In this document: positions 24,303 through 33,611 of the stretch, piece after piece | Layout: each line of letters starts with the position of its first letter | Numbering within the stretch: the first letter of the stretch is position 1 | DNA from: Martinezella tropici | Lineage (GTDB): Bacteria; Pseudomonadota; Alphaproteobacteria; Rhizobiales; Rhizobiaceae | DNA length: 41,030 nucleotides | Assembly: GCA_000799755.1 (NCBI GenBank) | Contig: JUHI01000032.1 | Location: forward strand, 1-41,030 | Direction: 5' to 3' | Made by a program: the position numbers and the translations under genes | Notes under the pieces: generated by a model | Databases searched by the model: none | Seen by the model: the letters and a program-made list of their open reading frames with translations, nothing else | What the model was told of the DNA's origin: nothing

Positions 24303-25522
24303 CCACGCCCCCAGCTTGTGTTGATAAGATGCACGATCGCTTCGTTGACGGCGTCAACAGCCTCTCGGGCACGCTTATGCGTGTCACGGCCGATCTGCCC
24401 CATTTCGAGTTCATAAAGGGAGCGCTTGGCAAGCCCGGCAGCTTCGACCGCAGTGCTTTCGATCGCCGTCGGCAAGAGAACATCGCTACCGAAGAGATGG
24501 CGCAGCATCGCAACCACTTGCGACTGCGGCGCATCGTTCGGGTCGTGGCGCGTGACCAGATAGCGGATGAAATCCTGATCGAGCTGCGCGCCGCTTTCGT
24601 TGAGCACGCTGATAAGGTCACCCATCATGAGCAGGAACTGGCTCATCGATGCCACGTCAAGCATGGCCGGATGTACGGTGATGATCATGCTTGTCGCGGC
24701 ATAAATGGCACTGAGGGTCAGAAACCCGAGCGATGGCGGCGTGTCGAGGATGACGATATCGTAATCGTCCTCAACCTCGGCAAGTGCCAGCTTCAGGCGC
24801 TCGAAGAAGATGACGCCGGAGCCGGATTTCTGGGCGAGCACGCGAGGCGTCTCGTGTTCGTATTCCATAACTTCCAGGTTACCCGGAATAAGGTCTATGC
24901 CGTCAAAATAGGTCTTGCGGATGATCTCGCGGATTGGGCGTCTTTCGGCGGCATCGTATCTGAGGGTGGCATAGATGGTTTCGTTGGCGCCGACATCGAT
25001 TTCTGGCTGGGCACCGAACATGGCTGAAAGCGATGCCTGCGGATCGAGATCAAGGGCAAGGACGCGATAGCCATGCAGAGCCAGATAATGGGCGAGGTGA
25101 ACGCAGGTGGTCGTCTTGGCACTCCCACCCTTGAAGTTGGCGATTGCCATCACTTGCATATGTTCGCCCGGTCGGCGTCGAGGCAGAAAACGGAGGGCTT
25201 CTGCTGGCTTCTGTTTGGCAAACAGCTCCCGCAATTCGTTGATCTGGGCAAGCGTATAGACGCGGTGATTGTTTTCCAGCCGGCTGGGCGCAGGGCCACG
25301 GCCCTCGCTCGACATCAGCTTCAAGGTCGAATCCGGGATCGAGGTCAGCTTGGAGACTTCATTGGTCAGGAACTGGCGCAGCATCTTCTCGGACTTCGGC
25401 GGATACATCCGTGTCCTGAGCTGTTGGAGCTGGCCAGACAGCACAGTTGCATGCCGCGCGATTTTGCTCGCTGCATTTTCCTTTGATGGAGCTATTGTCT
25501 CCGTGCGGTTCGCTATCGCCAT
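24299..25522 (-). CDS. repA: RepA, ParA-type partition ATPase and autorepressor
   Basis: A 407-residue Walker-type ATPase. An N-terminal helix-turn-helix region ('FLTNEVSKLTSIPDSTLKLM') is followed by 'VMAIANFKGGSAKTTTCVHL', the deviant Walker A with both lysines, 'YRVLALDLDPQASLSAMFG' and 'DYDIVILDTPPSLGFLTLSA' (Walker B). In repABC plasmids RepA drives partition and represses its own promoter, aided by RepB. AGAGGGA lies a few bases upstream of the ATG. It is the first gene of the operon, whose promoter region is at about 25540-25720. Confidence 0.96.
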   Translation of the reverse strand: MAIANRTETIAPSKENAASKIARHATVLSGQLQQLRTRMYPPKSEKMLRQFLTNEVSKLTSIPDSTLKLMSSEGRGPAPSRLENNHRVYTLAQINELRELFAKQKPAEALRFLPRRRPGEHMQVMAIANFKGGSAKTTTCVHLAHYLALHGYRVLALDLDPQASLSAMFGAQPEIDVGANETIYATLRYDAAERRPIREIIRKTYFDGIDLIPGNLEVMEYEHETPRVLAQKSGSGVIFFERLKLALAEVEDDYDIVILDTPPSLGFLTLSAIYAATSMIITVHPAMLDVASMSQFLLMMGDLISVLNESGAQLDQDFIRYLVTRHDPNDAPQSQVVAMLRHLFGSDVLLPTAIESTAVEAAGLAKRSLYELEMGQIGRDTHKRAREAVDAVNEAIVHLINTSWGRG

Positions 25523-26434
25523 CTGTCCCTCTTGGCGGCCTGTCGCCGGTTTGCCGACCTTTGCCCGCCAGAAGATAGAACACGATTCTGTCAGGCCGTC
25601 CAGAGATTAACGGTTAATCACCGGTTAGCGTATGACAGGCAAGACTCCCTCTCCGACCGTTTAATACACTGCTTTTCTTGCGTTTTTTGCGGCAGGTCGC
25701 CGAAGGTAGTTGCCGCAATGACTCACACCTTTCGATAGCAAGACGTTGTCATTGACGGTCTCTCGACCTCTATCCGGCTAAGATGATCGCTAATTACGGC
25801 TGTGAGAATCACCGCGCAGCGACAAGTGAGTCGGCCTCCGTGTGGGTTATCCGGATCCAGATGAGTGCCCGTACTGCCGCCGAGGGTGCCATACTTCGTT
25901 GGCTCAAAAAAATGAGAGGTTTGGGAGTTCGGACCGGCTCGGCGTGATTTTCCGAATTCCATTCGCTTGAGAGTACTTATCTTCGCGCTTGGTCATCTAA
26001 ACGAAATACCTCCGTTTGGAGAGGAGCATGAGATAGCATACACCTAAGCCCCCGCAATTTCTTATGAGCTGCGTTAGCACCGCATATCTGGGCATTACTA
26101 GCTGACGGGGGCCGTGCTCAGAGCCGGATCGTCGGCTGGTGGTAAGGGCGGCAGTGTGAAACAAAGTTCGCCGATCACTTGCATCCCAACGCCGAGTACA
26201 CGGATTGGAGTTTGGACGAGGACCTGAGAAGGGGTTGTCGCGTTAGCTTGGCCTTCCTCGATTGGTGTGCTGATAGATGTTATGGAGTGGTTCGCGACCC
26301 GGCCGAACCAGAATCCATTCTGGAGGAAAATCTCAGTGGCAGGTCACAGCTTGTGAATTGCCTCGCCTCAATTTTCGCCTCCTAGGCAGACGATCCTTGG
26401 CGGGTCCGCGTCTCGATCCGCGACGTGCATATAT
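25523..26434. other. repABC upstream region and gene-free stretch
   Basis: About 910 bases. The first 200 hold the rep promoter and operator. The rest has short open frames only; 26146-26385 (plus) stays open and includes 'TDWSLDEDLRRGCRVSLAFL' but has no plausible start or known relative. Nothing else could be supported. Confidence 0.45.
25605..25619 (-). promoter_or_regulatory. Palindrome in the repABC promoter region
   Basis: GATTAAC-G-GTTAATC, perfect seven-base arms, about 85 bases upstream of the repA ATG, with a further partial copy GGTTAG just beyond it (25623-25628). Position and symmetry suit the RepA operator for autoregulation. Confidence 0.55.
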
Positions 26435-27919
26435 TCAGTCGAGGACGACCGGCGCGTCACTCTCCCGACGGCCACGCAACGGCCTTTCCGGCATGAGATA
26501 GAACGCGACAAGAGACAATGCCGTCGCCAGGGCGCAGGCGAAGAAGATGTCGGTGAAGGACGTGCCAAACGCCGTAGCGGTACCCACTGCCTGTTGACCT
26601 TCTCCGCCAAGCGGCAGACCGTTACCGAGCGCGATGGTTCCGAGAACTGCCACGCCGAGCGCTCCGCCAAGCGACCGCAGGAAGGTCAAGACGCCTGTAG
26701 CAACGCCCAGATGGGCCTGATCGACCGCGTTCTGAACGGAAACGGTGGCGACCGGAAATGTCATGCCGGTACCTATCCCCGCTCCCACGGTTAAAAGCTC
26801 GATCACAGCCAACGATTTGTACGAGGCCAAAAGCGCCAGGGCCGCAAGGCAAGTCAAGCCGAACAGAGCACCGACGACTGCGAGCAGTTTGTAGTGGGTA
26901 ATGCGCGGGATCGTGCGCCCGCTTACCATCGCGCCGGCGACTGTGCCCAGCAGGAAACCCAGCAAGGCGATGCCCGAACTGCTGGCGGAGAGGCCGTGAA
27001 CCGATTGCATATAAACAGGAAGATAGACCGACAGACCGACATTCGCGGATTGGACCATAAACATAGCGAGCGTCCCGTACCGGACGACAGGATTGGCCAG
27101 AATCTCCAGGGAAATCAAAGGCTCCGCGGCAAGCCGCAACCGCAGTCCAAACATGGTCCAGAGCACAGCCGAGCACCCCAGCAGTCCGATGACGACCGAA
27201 GATAGCCACGAATATTGACTGCCTCCCCAATTAAGAGCAAGCAGCAAGAGCGCCGTCGCAGCGACAAGCAATGTTGCCCCCGCCGCGTCGATGCGATGTG
27301 CACGCGATGTAACGGGCAACTTTTTCAACGGATTGCTGATGATCACCAGAGCCACCAATCCGAGCGGGATGTTGATCCAAAAGATCAGAGACCAATGGAG
27401 GTGCTCGGCGAAAGTGCCGCCCAACAGCGGTCCGGCGATGCTGGCGACGGCCCACATGCCGGAAATCCAGGCAGCATAGCGGGCACGCTCACGAGGTGGC
27501 ACAAGGTCGCCGATGACTGTCTGCGCAAGCGCGAACAGGCCGCCGCCGCCCACGCCTTGGACGGCGCGGCCTATGATGAGCACGAGCATATTGGGTGCAA
27601 GCGCACTGATCAGGGACCCCGCGAGGAAAATGATGATGGCAGCGAAAATCGTCGGGCGACGACCGTGAATATCGGAAATCTTGCCGTAAAGCGGCGCCAT
27701 CGCCGTCGCGGTCAGCAGATAGCCGGTGACGAGCCAGGGTAGGTAGTCGGGATGGCCGATCGCCTTGCCAATCGTCGGCATGGCAGGGGCGACGATCGTC
27801 TGGTCCAAAGCGGCTAGAAGCATCGAGAGAAGCACGCCGGCGATGATGATATTCTTTTCTGACTCCGATGGAGGGGAGATCGCTACGGCATTCTTGTTCG
27901 GAGGAACTGCCTCATTCAT
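26435..27919 (-). CDS. DHA2-family MFS exporter (EmrB/QacA type)
   Basis: A 494-residue, 14-helix proton-coupled exporter. Motifs: 'LDQTIVAPAMPTIGKAIGHP' (first helix/loop), 'WLVTGYLLTATAMAPLYGKI' (with the loop 'DIHGRRP'), 'IIGRAVQGVGGGGLFALAQT' and 'GMWAVASIAGPLLGGTFAEH' (motif C). The ATG at 27919 is preferred to the upstream open frame because a GAGAGGGG stands about nine bases before it. No adaptor protein gene accompanies it, unlike the pump at 3.6 kb, so it probably exports to the periplasm. It lies near the siderophore module and a phosphopantetheinyl transferase, so export of a siderophore or related metabolite is possible but unproven. Confidence 0.9.
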   Translation of the reverse strand: MNEAVPPNKNAVAISPPSESEKNIIIAGVLLSMLLAALDQTIVAPAMPTIGKAIGHPDYLPWLVTGYLLTATAMAPLYGKISDIHGRRPTIFAAIIIFLAGSLISALAPNMLVLIIGRAVQGVGGGGLFALAQTVIGDLVPPRERARYAAWISGMWAVASIAGPLLGGTFAEHLHWSLIFWINIPLGLVALVIISNPLKKLPVTSRAHRIDAAGATLLVAATALLLLALNWGGSQYSWLSSVVIGLLGCSAVLWTMFGLRLRLAAEPLISLEILANPVVRYGTLAMFMVQSANVGLSVYLPVYMQSVHGLSASSSGIALLGFLLGTVAGAMVSGRTIPRITHYKLLAVVGALFGLTCLAALALLASYKSLAVIELLTVGAGIGTGMTFPVATVSVQNAVDQAHLGVATGVLTFLRSLGGALGVAVLGTIALGNGLPLGGEGQQAVGTATAFGTSFTDIFFACALATALSLVAFYLMPERPLRGRRESDAPVVLD

Positions 27920-28660
27920 TCGCTTTGCCCCTCTCTCCGCTGGTTCTGCAATGTCACAATTGCAATAACGTCCTATGGGCGTCATGGGCGAGCGTCAATG
28001 CACCGACGCGAACTTGGAAACTTTCATTGCGGTATTCGACATTCATGGTCATGCTGCCTCATCCTCTCGGTGCGATCGACAGAGTGAAAGCCTACAAGTT
28101 CCCCCTCCAGCGGAAATGCGTGACGGGCCGCCAAGGATAAGGGTCAGGAAGGGAAGTCGCATCCGTGAGTTTCAAAAGCTATTCTAGAAATGATTAACCG
28201 GCTAATATTATGGATTCTGCCTTAAAGGCGGCAAGCCAATGGTTTCGGCGTATCAAGAGTGAAGATTTTCGCATGCCTGATCCCATCAACGATTGACGCC
28301 CGCCGTTGCGGTCCTGTCGGTCGCCGACGTCACCGGGAGCCGCGGCAATCCTGTTACGATAGAATTTGCAATCTGCAGGGACTACACAGAAAGGTCTTTC
28401 CGATGAAGCCGGATTTGCTGGTTGTGCCCGCCGCCGGCAGTCCAGTCGTCAGACCAGGCGCGGAACAAAGCCAAGTCATTATCTGTAATGCGCTTCACGG
28501 CTCATTCTTAAGTGGTCAGGGTGGGAACGACTTCACTGCAGCCTATATATGCCGGCTGCCGTTGCCAGATATGTGTATCACGCCAAGGTGTACACTTCGA
28601 TCGAAGAGGGTGGACGGATCGCTAGCACCCTGCGCACGGCGGTCGCGATGGTCTTCGGCA
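27920..28660. other. Gene-free stretch between exporter and phosphopantetheinyl transferase
   Basis: About 740 bases. A frame opening at ATG 28403 ('MKPDLLVVPAAGSPVVRPGA', AAAGG upstream) and another at 28549-28680 ('YVYHAKVYTSIEEGGRIAST') look protein-like but lie in different frames, so they may be parts of one decayed gene of unknown kind. Confidence 0.35.
27947..27964. repeat. Inverted repeat upstream of the MFS exporter
   Basis: TGCAAT-N6-ATTGCA, 28 to 45 bases before the exporter ATG; placed where a repressor would block transcription. The cognate regulator is not identifiable; the TetR gene at 29.5 kb is one candidate. Confidence 0.4.
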
Positions 28661-29428
28661 TCAGCCCGCCGGCGGCCTAGCGGAAAGCGAACCCTGCATG
28701 TCTCGTTCGAGTATAGACCAGGTCTTCACAAATTCCCCATCGATCTCGAATTGAATCGAGATCTCTTTGCCATGAGGAACAGCGTCGTGCAGGGAGTGTG
28801 CAATCGATAGTGACGCAATGTTGTTGCCGCGAATGCCGTTGAAGACAGCTGCTTCGAAGCCGAAAAACGTCCGAACCAGAGGGTATAGCGTCTTGTAGAC
28901 GGTCTCCTTGGCTGAGAAAATCAGGGTCGCAAGCACGGCGGCATCGAACGCCGTTTGCTCAAAAACCCGCTGGCGCTCCTCAAGGTTCAAAGCCTCCTGC
29001 AAAATCGCCTCCAAGGAGGCACCAGTCGACACTTTCTCAATATCGATACCAACCAGCTTTGCTTCGTCAGCGACAACGAGACACGCACATTTTCCGTGCG
29101 AGTGGCTGATCGAGCCGGATATTCCCCTTGGCCATACAGGATAGCCCCACTCGCCGATAGCTATCGGAACATAGGCACGATGCAATCTTTCCAGTGCGGC
29201 GCGAGCCAGAATGCGACCCGCAAGAAACTCGCTCTGACGCTTTGGAACTGCGTTGGTGAGCTTGGGTGGAAAATCGATATCACACGCATCGAATAGAAAT
29301 CGATCGTAAGCTTCAACGGCGTAGTACGCCTCGAGCTCAATAAGCTCATCTTTCTCCTCTCGCAATATAGCGATCTTGCTGAGGAATTCACTCGGCTGCT
29401 CAGTCAAAAACGAAAGGTCATTGCGCAT
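28661..29428 (-). CDS. 4'-phosphopantetheinyl transferase, EntD/Sfp superfamily
   Basis: A 255-residue enzyme that transfers phosphopantetheine from coenzyme A to carrier-protein serines of peptide or polyketide synthetases. Visible motifs: 'PKRQSEFLAGRILARAAL' (62-79), 'GISGSISHS' (102-110), the Mg-binding G127-I-D129-I-E131, and F171-SAK-E175-xxx-K179 ('FSAKETVYK'), complete for EntD-type enzymes. The frame extends to a TTG at 29464, but ATG 29428 is the first good start. No synthetase is encoded in the window, so its target must be elsewhere; the neighbouring siderophore-uptake genes make a siderophore synthetase a reasonable guess. A direct repeat lies in its promoter region. Confidence 0.9.
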   Translation of the reverse strand: MRNDLSFLTEQPSEFLSKIAILREEKDELIELEAYYAVEAYDRFLFDACDIDFPPKLTNAVPKRQSEFLAGRILARAALERLHRAYVPIAIGEWGYPVWPRGISGSISHSHGKCACLVVADEAKLVGIDIEKVSTGASLEAILQEALNLEERQRVFEQTAFDAAVLATLIFSAKETVYKTLYPLVRTFFGFEAAVFNGIRGNNIASLSIAHSLHDAVPHGKEISIQFEIDGEFVKTWSILERDMQGSLSARPPAG

Positions 29429-29452
29429 ATGAGATCCAAGACAATGATCAGT

Positions 29453-29471
29453 ATCACTGAACAATCACTGA
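29453..29471 (-). promoter_or_regulatory. 11-bp-period direct repeat before the phosphopantetheinyl transferase
   Basis: ATCACTGA-ACA-ATCACTGA on the plus strand (TCAGTGAT-TGT-TCAGTGAT in the gene's direction), 25-43 bases upstream of the ATG. Tandem octamers one helical turn apart usually bind a head-to-tail dimer, such as an OmpR-type regulator. Confidence 0.45.
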
Positions 29472-29517
29472 TGCCGAGGCAATAAATGACATATTGCCAC
29501 CCGTTGCATTTGCCAGG

Positions 29518-30183
29518 CTATCGCGTCTTGCCTCCACTCAGGCCGTTGATAAGCCAATGCCAGGTCCTGTCAAAATGCGCTTCGATGGTCTGGCGCGAGT
29601 CAAATTCATTACTGCCCATCATCGCCGCGGTCGTCGGCAACGCGACCATACAGTGAATGAGATGATGCGCAATCGCGGTAGCGTCTCCGGCACTGATCGC
29701 GCCAGCCTCTTGCGCTTCAACTACCGCCTCGGTCAGCTTTGCCATGATCGGATCAGGCTGCGGCGGTATCGGCCCCTTCTTCTCAAACACGACGGTCTCA
29801 CTGAAGGTGATGCGCTTCAGTGCGATCAACTCAGGCTCCATGTTGACGTGGAGCAGCTCGAGAACGAGGGAGTTTAACCGTTCCAGCGGATTCCCGTGGA
29901 TCAAGGGTAATTTCTCGAGCTTGGCAATTGCCTGCTTGTGGGCACGGCTCACGACCGCTTCAAACAATGCGACCTTGGAAGGGAAGCGTCGATAAACAGT
30001 GTCCTTGCCTGCTCCACAGCGCGAGGCGACCTGTTCCATCGAGGTGCCGGCAAATCCTTTGCTCGCAAAGAGTTCCGTGGCGGCCACGATAATTCTTTCC
30101 GCTGCCATATCCTGATCTGCCTTCGAAGGACGGCCGATCCTTCCGACCATATTCTTGCTCTCCGCCGCCATTATTTTCTCCAT
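29518..30183 (-). CDS. TetR-family regulator divergent from the siderophore receptor
   Basis: A 221-residue TetR-type repressor: 'AAERIIVAATELFASKGFAG' then the helix-turn-helix 'TSMEQVASRCGAGKDTVYRR' and 'FPSKVALFEAVV'; the C-terminal half is an AefR-like helical ligand domain. GAGGGGAC a few bases upstream supports the ATG at 30183. It is divergent from the TonB receptor operon with a 145-base shared region, and co-oriented with the phosphopantetheinyl transferase 89 bases further on. It is therefore a likely local regulator of siderophore genes in addition to iron control. Confidence 0.88.
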   Translation of the reverse strand: MEKIMAAESKNMVGRIGRPSKADQDMAAERIIVAATELFASKGFAGTSMEQVASRCGAGKDTVYRRFPSKVALFEAVVSRAHKQAIAKLEKLPLIHGNPLERLNSLVLELLHVNMEPELIALKRITFSETVVFEKKGPIPPQPDPIMAKLTEAVVEAQEAGAISAGDATAIAHHLIHCMVALPTTAAMMGSNEFDSRQTIEAHFDRTWHWLINGLSGGKTR

Positions 30184-30236
30184 TTCGTCCCCTCGGCCGG
30201 CCTTATATCGCTGTCTGGCTTCACCAACATTAAAAG

Positions 30237-30266
30237 TTGACGAATTTATTCATATTAACTGTACAG
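30237..30266 (+). promoter_or_regulatory. Receptor promoter with iron-box candidate (TGA-N9-TCA)
   Basis: TTGACG (30237-30242) stands 17 bases from a weak -10 TGTACA (30260-30265). TGA-N9-TCA at 30238-30252 matches the short IRO motif described for RirA-controlled rhizobial iron genes and overlaps the -35. The palindrome CTGTACAG (30259-30266) overlaps the -10 and could be the site of the divergent TetR protein. Confidence 0.5.
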
Positions 30267-30328
30267 GACGTTCCCGTTTGATTAAATCCCCTAGCAAAAC
30301 CTGAAAGCTTCGACCATGGGGATCGTTC

Positions 30329-32479
30329 GTGAAGCACAGCATTTCATTAAGACATATTTTGCTCCTATCCACTTTCCTTGTTCCAGTCACGCAGGCGGCA
30401 GCCCAGGAGAATGCCACGCAACTTACGCCGATCGTCGTCCAGGGGGCAGGCAACGATAACGATACATCGAGTAAGATCGTAGCCAAATCGGCTCAATCCG
30501 CAACCAAGACTGTCACACCGATCGTCGAGGTGCCGCAATCGATCACGACGGTGACCCGCAAGCAGATCGATGAACAGAACCCTCAGACTGTCAGCGAAGC
30601 GCTCCGCTATACTGCCGGCGTCCTTTCCGATCGAGACACGAATTCGCGCTACGATTCGGTGTTCCTTCGCGGCTTCGGCGGCTTCGGGACCTCGACCAAT
30701 TTCGTCAACTATCTCGATGGGTTGAAGTTGCCGCGCGGCCAGGCCTTCGGCACACCCTCCATCGATCCGTTCTTCCTTGATCACATCGATGTTCTGAAAG
30801 GCCCTTCCGCACTCCTCTATGGCCAGATCAGCCCCGGCGGTCTCGTCAACCAGGTCAGCCGCGAACCTTCCGCCATGAAATCGAACGAACTGCGTGTCGA
30901 GGGCGGCACGAATGGGCGATTCCAGAGTGGTCTCTTCTCGACAGGTCCGATCACCAGCGATGGCACCTGGCAGTATGGTATCTCCGTCGTCGGTCGTACC
31001 TCTGGCACGCGCTATGACCATGTCGACGAAAAGCGTTTCGGCGTTGCACCATCACTGAAATGGGAGCCGGACAAGGATACATCACTCGTCATTTCCGGCT
31101 ACTATCAGCGCGATCCGGAGGGTGGCTACTTCAACTCCGTCTATCCGGCATTCCTTGCTTCAGGAAATCTTGACCGCTTCCTTGGACCGAAATTCAACAT
31201 CGGCGATCCGTCCTACGATTCCTTCGAACGCACGCAATATGGCGCCGGCTACAGGTTCGAACACAGCTTCAACGATCAGATCACGGTCCGCTCGAACTTC
31301 CGTTATTCCGGGCTTGATGTGGATATGCGTTCGTTACAGATGTCAGGTCCGATGTCGGCGGCGGGTGTCATTCCGCGCTACGCCCTCCACTCGATCGAGA
31401 ACGCCAGAGGATTGTCCTTCGACAACCAGGCCGAGTTCAAGTTCGACACAGGCATTGCCAAGCATACTCTACTCGCCGGTGTTGACCTGCAACACTCCGA
31501 CAGTAGCTGGGAGTACCTGATGGGCGGCGCGACCTCGATCGACGTCACCAATCCCGTCTATGGCCAGCCGGTCGGTCCGTTCTCGACCGTGATCAAGAAC
31601 GATCAATCCCTCCGCCAGACCGGCATCTATCTGCAGGACCAGATCGAGCTCGGTCAGTTGCGCGCCGTTTTGGGCGTGCGCCACGATTGGACGGACCAGG
31701 ATTCAGACAATCTCCTCGCGCATACGTCCTCTGATCAAGCCAGCAACGCGACGAGTTATCGCGCCGGTCTGCTCTATCTGTTCGACAACGGCATTGCGCC
31801 CTATGCAAGCTATTCGACCTCGTTCGAACCGGTCATAGGCACCGATGCGAATGGCAATCCATTCATACCTACGAAGGCACGGCAGTATGAGGTCGGCATC
31901 AAGTATCAGCCGGCCAGTTTCGACGCACTGTTCACCCTCTCCGCCTTCGACATTCGTCAGAACAATGTGCTCGCTCCCGGCGCCATACCCGGCTTGTCTG
32001 TGCAGCAGGGCCAGATCCATTCTCGAGGCATAGAGTTTGAGGCGCGTGGTAACGTATCCAGCAATCTTGAACTCATTGGCGCAATCTCGTTGCTTGATAC
32101 GGAAGTTTCCGAATCCACCGATACGTCGATTATTGGCAACCGACCGCAGGCGGTGCCGCGCTATTATGGCTCGCTGTGGGCGAACTACAGCTTCGATTAC
32201 GCAGCGCTTGAGGGCCTGACCGTTGGTGGCGGTGTGCGTTTCGTCGGCTCCAGCTACGCCGACGATTTGAACAAGGTGAAGGCCGACGGATACGCCCTGC
32301 TGGATGCGGCCGTGAAATATGATTTTGGCGTCAAGAACCCGAGATTCAAGGGGCTGGAGGCTACGCTGAATGTGACAAACCTGCTGAACAAGGAATACTA
32401 CTCCAGCTGCAGCTCGAACTATTATTGCCAGTATGGAAACGGCCGTACCGTGATCGCCGGCCTCAGGTACAAGTGGTAA
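30329..32479 (+). CDS. TonB-dependent ferric-siderophore receptor (FhuA/FoxA type)
   Basis: A 716-residue outer-membrane receptor. The start is a GTG (GGGGAT about seven bases upstream). A signal peptide ends near 'VTQAAAQ'; a TonB-box-like 'LTPIVVQG' follows. The plug domain shows 'VEVPQSITTVTRKQIDEQNP', 'TVSEALRYTAGV', 'FLRGFGG' and 'LDHIDVLKGPSALLYGQISP', all siderophore-receptor signatures, and the barrel ends in an aromatic residue ('GLRYKW'). The penultimate hairpin has two Cys ('SSCSSNYYCQYGNGRTV') as in FhuA-like receptors, suggesting a hydroxamate siderophore. Ten bases separate it from the binding-protein gene, so the three uptake genes form one operon. Confidence 0.93.
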   Translation: MKHSISLRHILLLSTFLVPVTQAAAQENATQLTPIVVQGAGNDNDTSSKIVAKSAQSATKTVTPIVEVPQSITTVTRKQIDEQNPQTVSEALRYTAGVLSDRDTNSRYDSVFLRGFGGFGTSTNFVNYLDGLKLPRGQAFGTPSIDPFFLDHIDVLKGPSALLYGQISPGGLVNQVSREPSAMKSNELRVEGGTNGRFQSGLFSTGPITSDGTWQYGISVVGRTSGTRYDHVDEKRFGVAPSLKWEPDKDTSLVISGYYQRDPEGGYFNSVYPAFLASGNLDRFLGPKFNIGDPSYDSFERTQYGAGYRFEHSFNDQITVRSNFRYSGLDVDMRSLQMSGPMSAAGVIPRYALHSIENARGLSFDNQAEFKFDTGIAKHTLLAGVDLQHSDSSWEYLMGGATSIDVTNPVYGQPVGPFSTVIKNDQSLRQTGIYLQDQIELGQLRAVLGVRHDWTDQDSDNLLAHTSSDQASNATSYRAGLLYLFDNGIAPYASYSTSFEPVIGTDANGNPFIPTKARQYEVGIKYQPASFDALFTLSAFDIRQNNVLAPGAIPGLSVQQGQIHSRGIEFEARGNVSSNLELIGAISLLDTEVSESTDTSIIGNRPQAVPRYYGSLWANYSFDYAALEGLTVGGGVRFVGSSYADDLNKVKADGYALLDAAVKYDFGVKNPRFKGLEATLNVTNLLNKEYYSSCSSNYYCQYGNGRTVIAGLRYKW

Positions 32480-32489
32480 GGCGGCATCG

Positions 32490-33611
32490 ATGATAACGAG
32501 ACGCCGGCTCTTTACCTCCGTCGCTGCCACGGCACTTCTTTCATGGGTGACGCCAACACTGGCGGATAGATCGTTCAAGGTGATCGATCTGGCGGGGCGC
32601 GAGCTCAAGTTCGCTGCTCCGCCGAAAAGGATCATTCTACTCGAGGCGCGTGATCTTTTGACGATGTCCCTCCTGCATCCCGATCCGGCGTCGCTGGTCG
32701 TCGGTTGGGCTGCTGTCGACAGGATCGACAGCGAACAGCTTCAGACACGTCTTCTGAACGGCCATTCTGTCAGCGTCGTTGGCAAGCAGACCCCCGATAC
32801 CGTGTCCCTCGAAGGACTGATCAGTCTTTCGCCCGATCTCGTGGTGACGACTGCCTTCATGACGCCGGATGGCGACAGCAATCCGATGGTCGAGCGGTTG
32901 ATGCAACTGGGGATCCAGGTCGCCTACAGCGACGCCGCGAGCAATAGCGCCAACAGTGGGGCGGCGAGCGATCCCGCGGCGGAGCTCGAGGCATCCATGC
33001 GCATGTGGGGGGCGCTTCTCAACACTACAGCGAAGGCGGAGAGATTCATCGCCTTCTTCGACGGTGAATTGACAAGGATTGTGTCCCTCGTCAAAGACAA
33101 GCCGCCGGTCACGACCTATCTGGAAGTCCAGTCCACCGTGGACGACTGCTGCTGGGCTGCTGGACGAAAGGTCTGGGGAGATCTCCTGGCGCTTGCGGGC
33201 GGTCAACCTTTGCCTGGCGTGACGGCGCCATGGTTTCAGCAATTGTCTCTCGAATATGTGCTTGCGACACCGCACGATGTCTATATCGCTTCGGGCGGCG
33301 GCTGGGCTTCGGGCAGCCGTCCCGCAATCGGGCCGGGCCTCGATCCGAAGCTCGGTCGCGAGGGCCTGCAGCGACTGGTCGAGGGCCGCACCGGCTTCAG
33401 CCAGCTTCCAAGCGTTCGCCACAGGCGCGTATACGGCATATGGACCGGGTTGATTTCTAATCTGCCGTTGAATGTCCTGTTCGTGGCGCTCGCTGCCAAA
33501 TGGCTCCATCCAGCTGAAACCGCCAGCCTCGATCCGGAAGCCATCCTGGATGCCATTAACAAGGACTTCGCCGCATTCCCGATCGAGGCGCCGTTATGGG
33601 CCTCGATCTAA
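32490..33611 (+). CDS. FecB/BtuF-type periplasmic iron-siderophore binding protein
   Basis: A 373-residue class III substrate-binding protein. 'MITRRRLFTSVAATALL' is a twin-arginine-like signal peptide ending near 'TLADR'. The mature part has 'KVIDLAGRELKFAAPPKRII' and the two-lobe FecB pattern ('VSLEGLISLSPDLVVTT', 'EYVLATPHDVYIASGGG'). Tat export of FecB-type proteins is well known in alphaproteobacteria. It would hand ferric siderophore to a FecCD-type permease, but no permease or ATPase gene is in the window, which is unusual. It overlaps the reductase gene by 16 bases. Confidence 0.87.
   Translation: MITRRRLFTSVAATALLSWVTPTLADRSFKVIDLAGRELKFAAPPKRIILLEARDLLTMSLLHPDPASLVVGWAAVDRIDSEQLQTRLLNGHSVSVVGKQTPDTVSLEGLISLSPDLVVTTAFMTPDGDSNPMVERLMQLGIQVAYSDAASNSANSGAASDPAAELEASMRMWGALLNTTAKAERFIAFFDGELTRIVSLVKDKPPVTTYLEVQSTVDDCCWAAGRKVWGDLLALAGGQPLPGVTAPWFQQLSLEYVLATPHDVYIASGGGWASGSRPAIGPGLDPKLGREGLQRLVEGRTGFSQLPSVRHRRVYGIWTGLISNLPLNVLFVALAAKWLHPAETASLDPEAILDAINKDFAAFPIEAPLWASI

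Noticed and set aside
26146..26385. Open frame of about 79 codons upstream of repA
   Set aside because: No ATG/GTG start with a ribosome-binding site and no recognisable relative.
28403..28680. Protein-like short frames before the phosphopantetheinyl transferase
   Set aside because: They are in different frames and match no family I recognise; one overlaps the 3' end of a solid gene.
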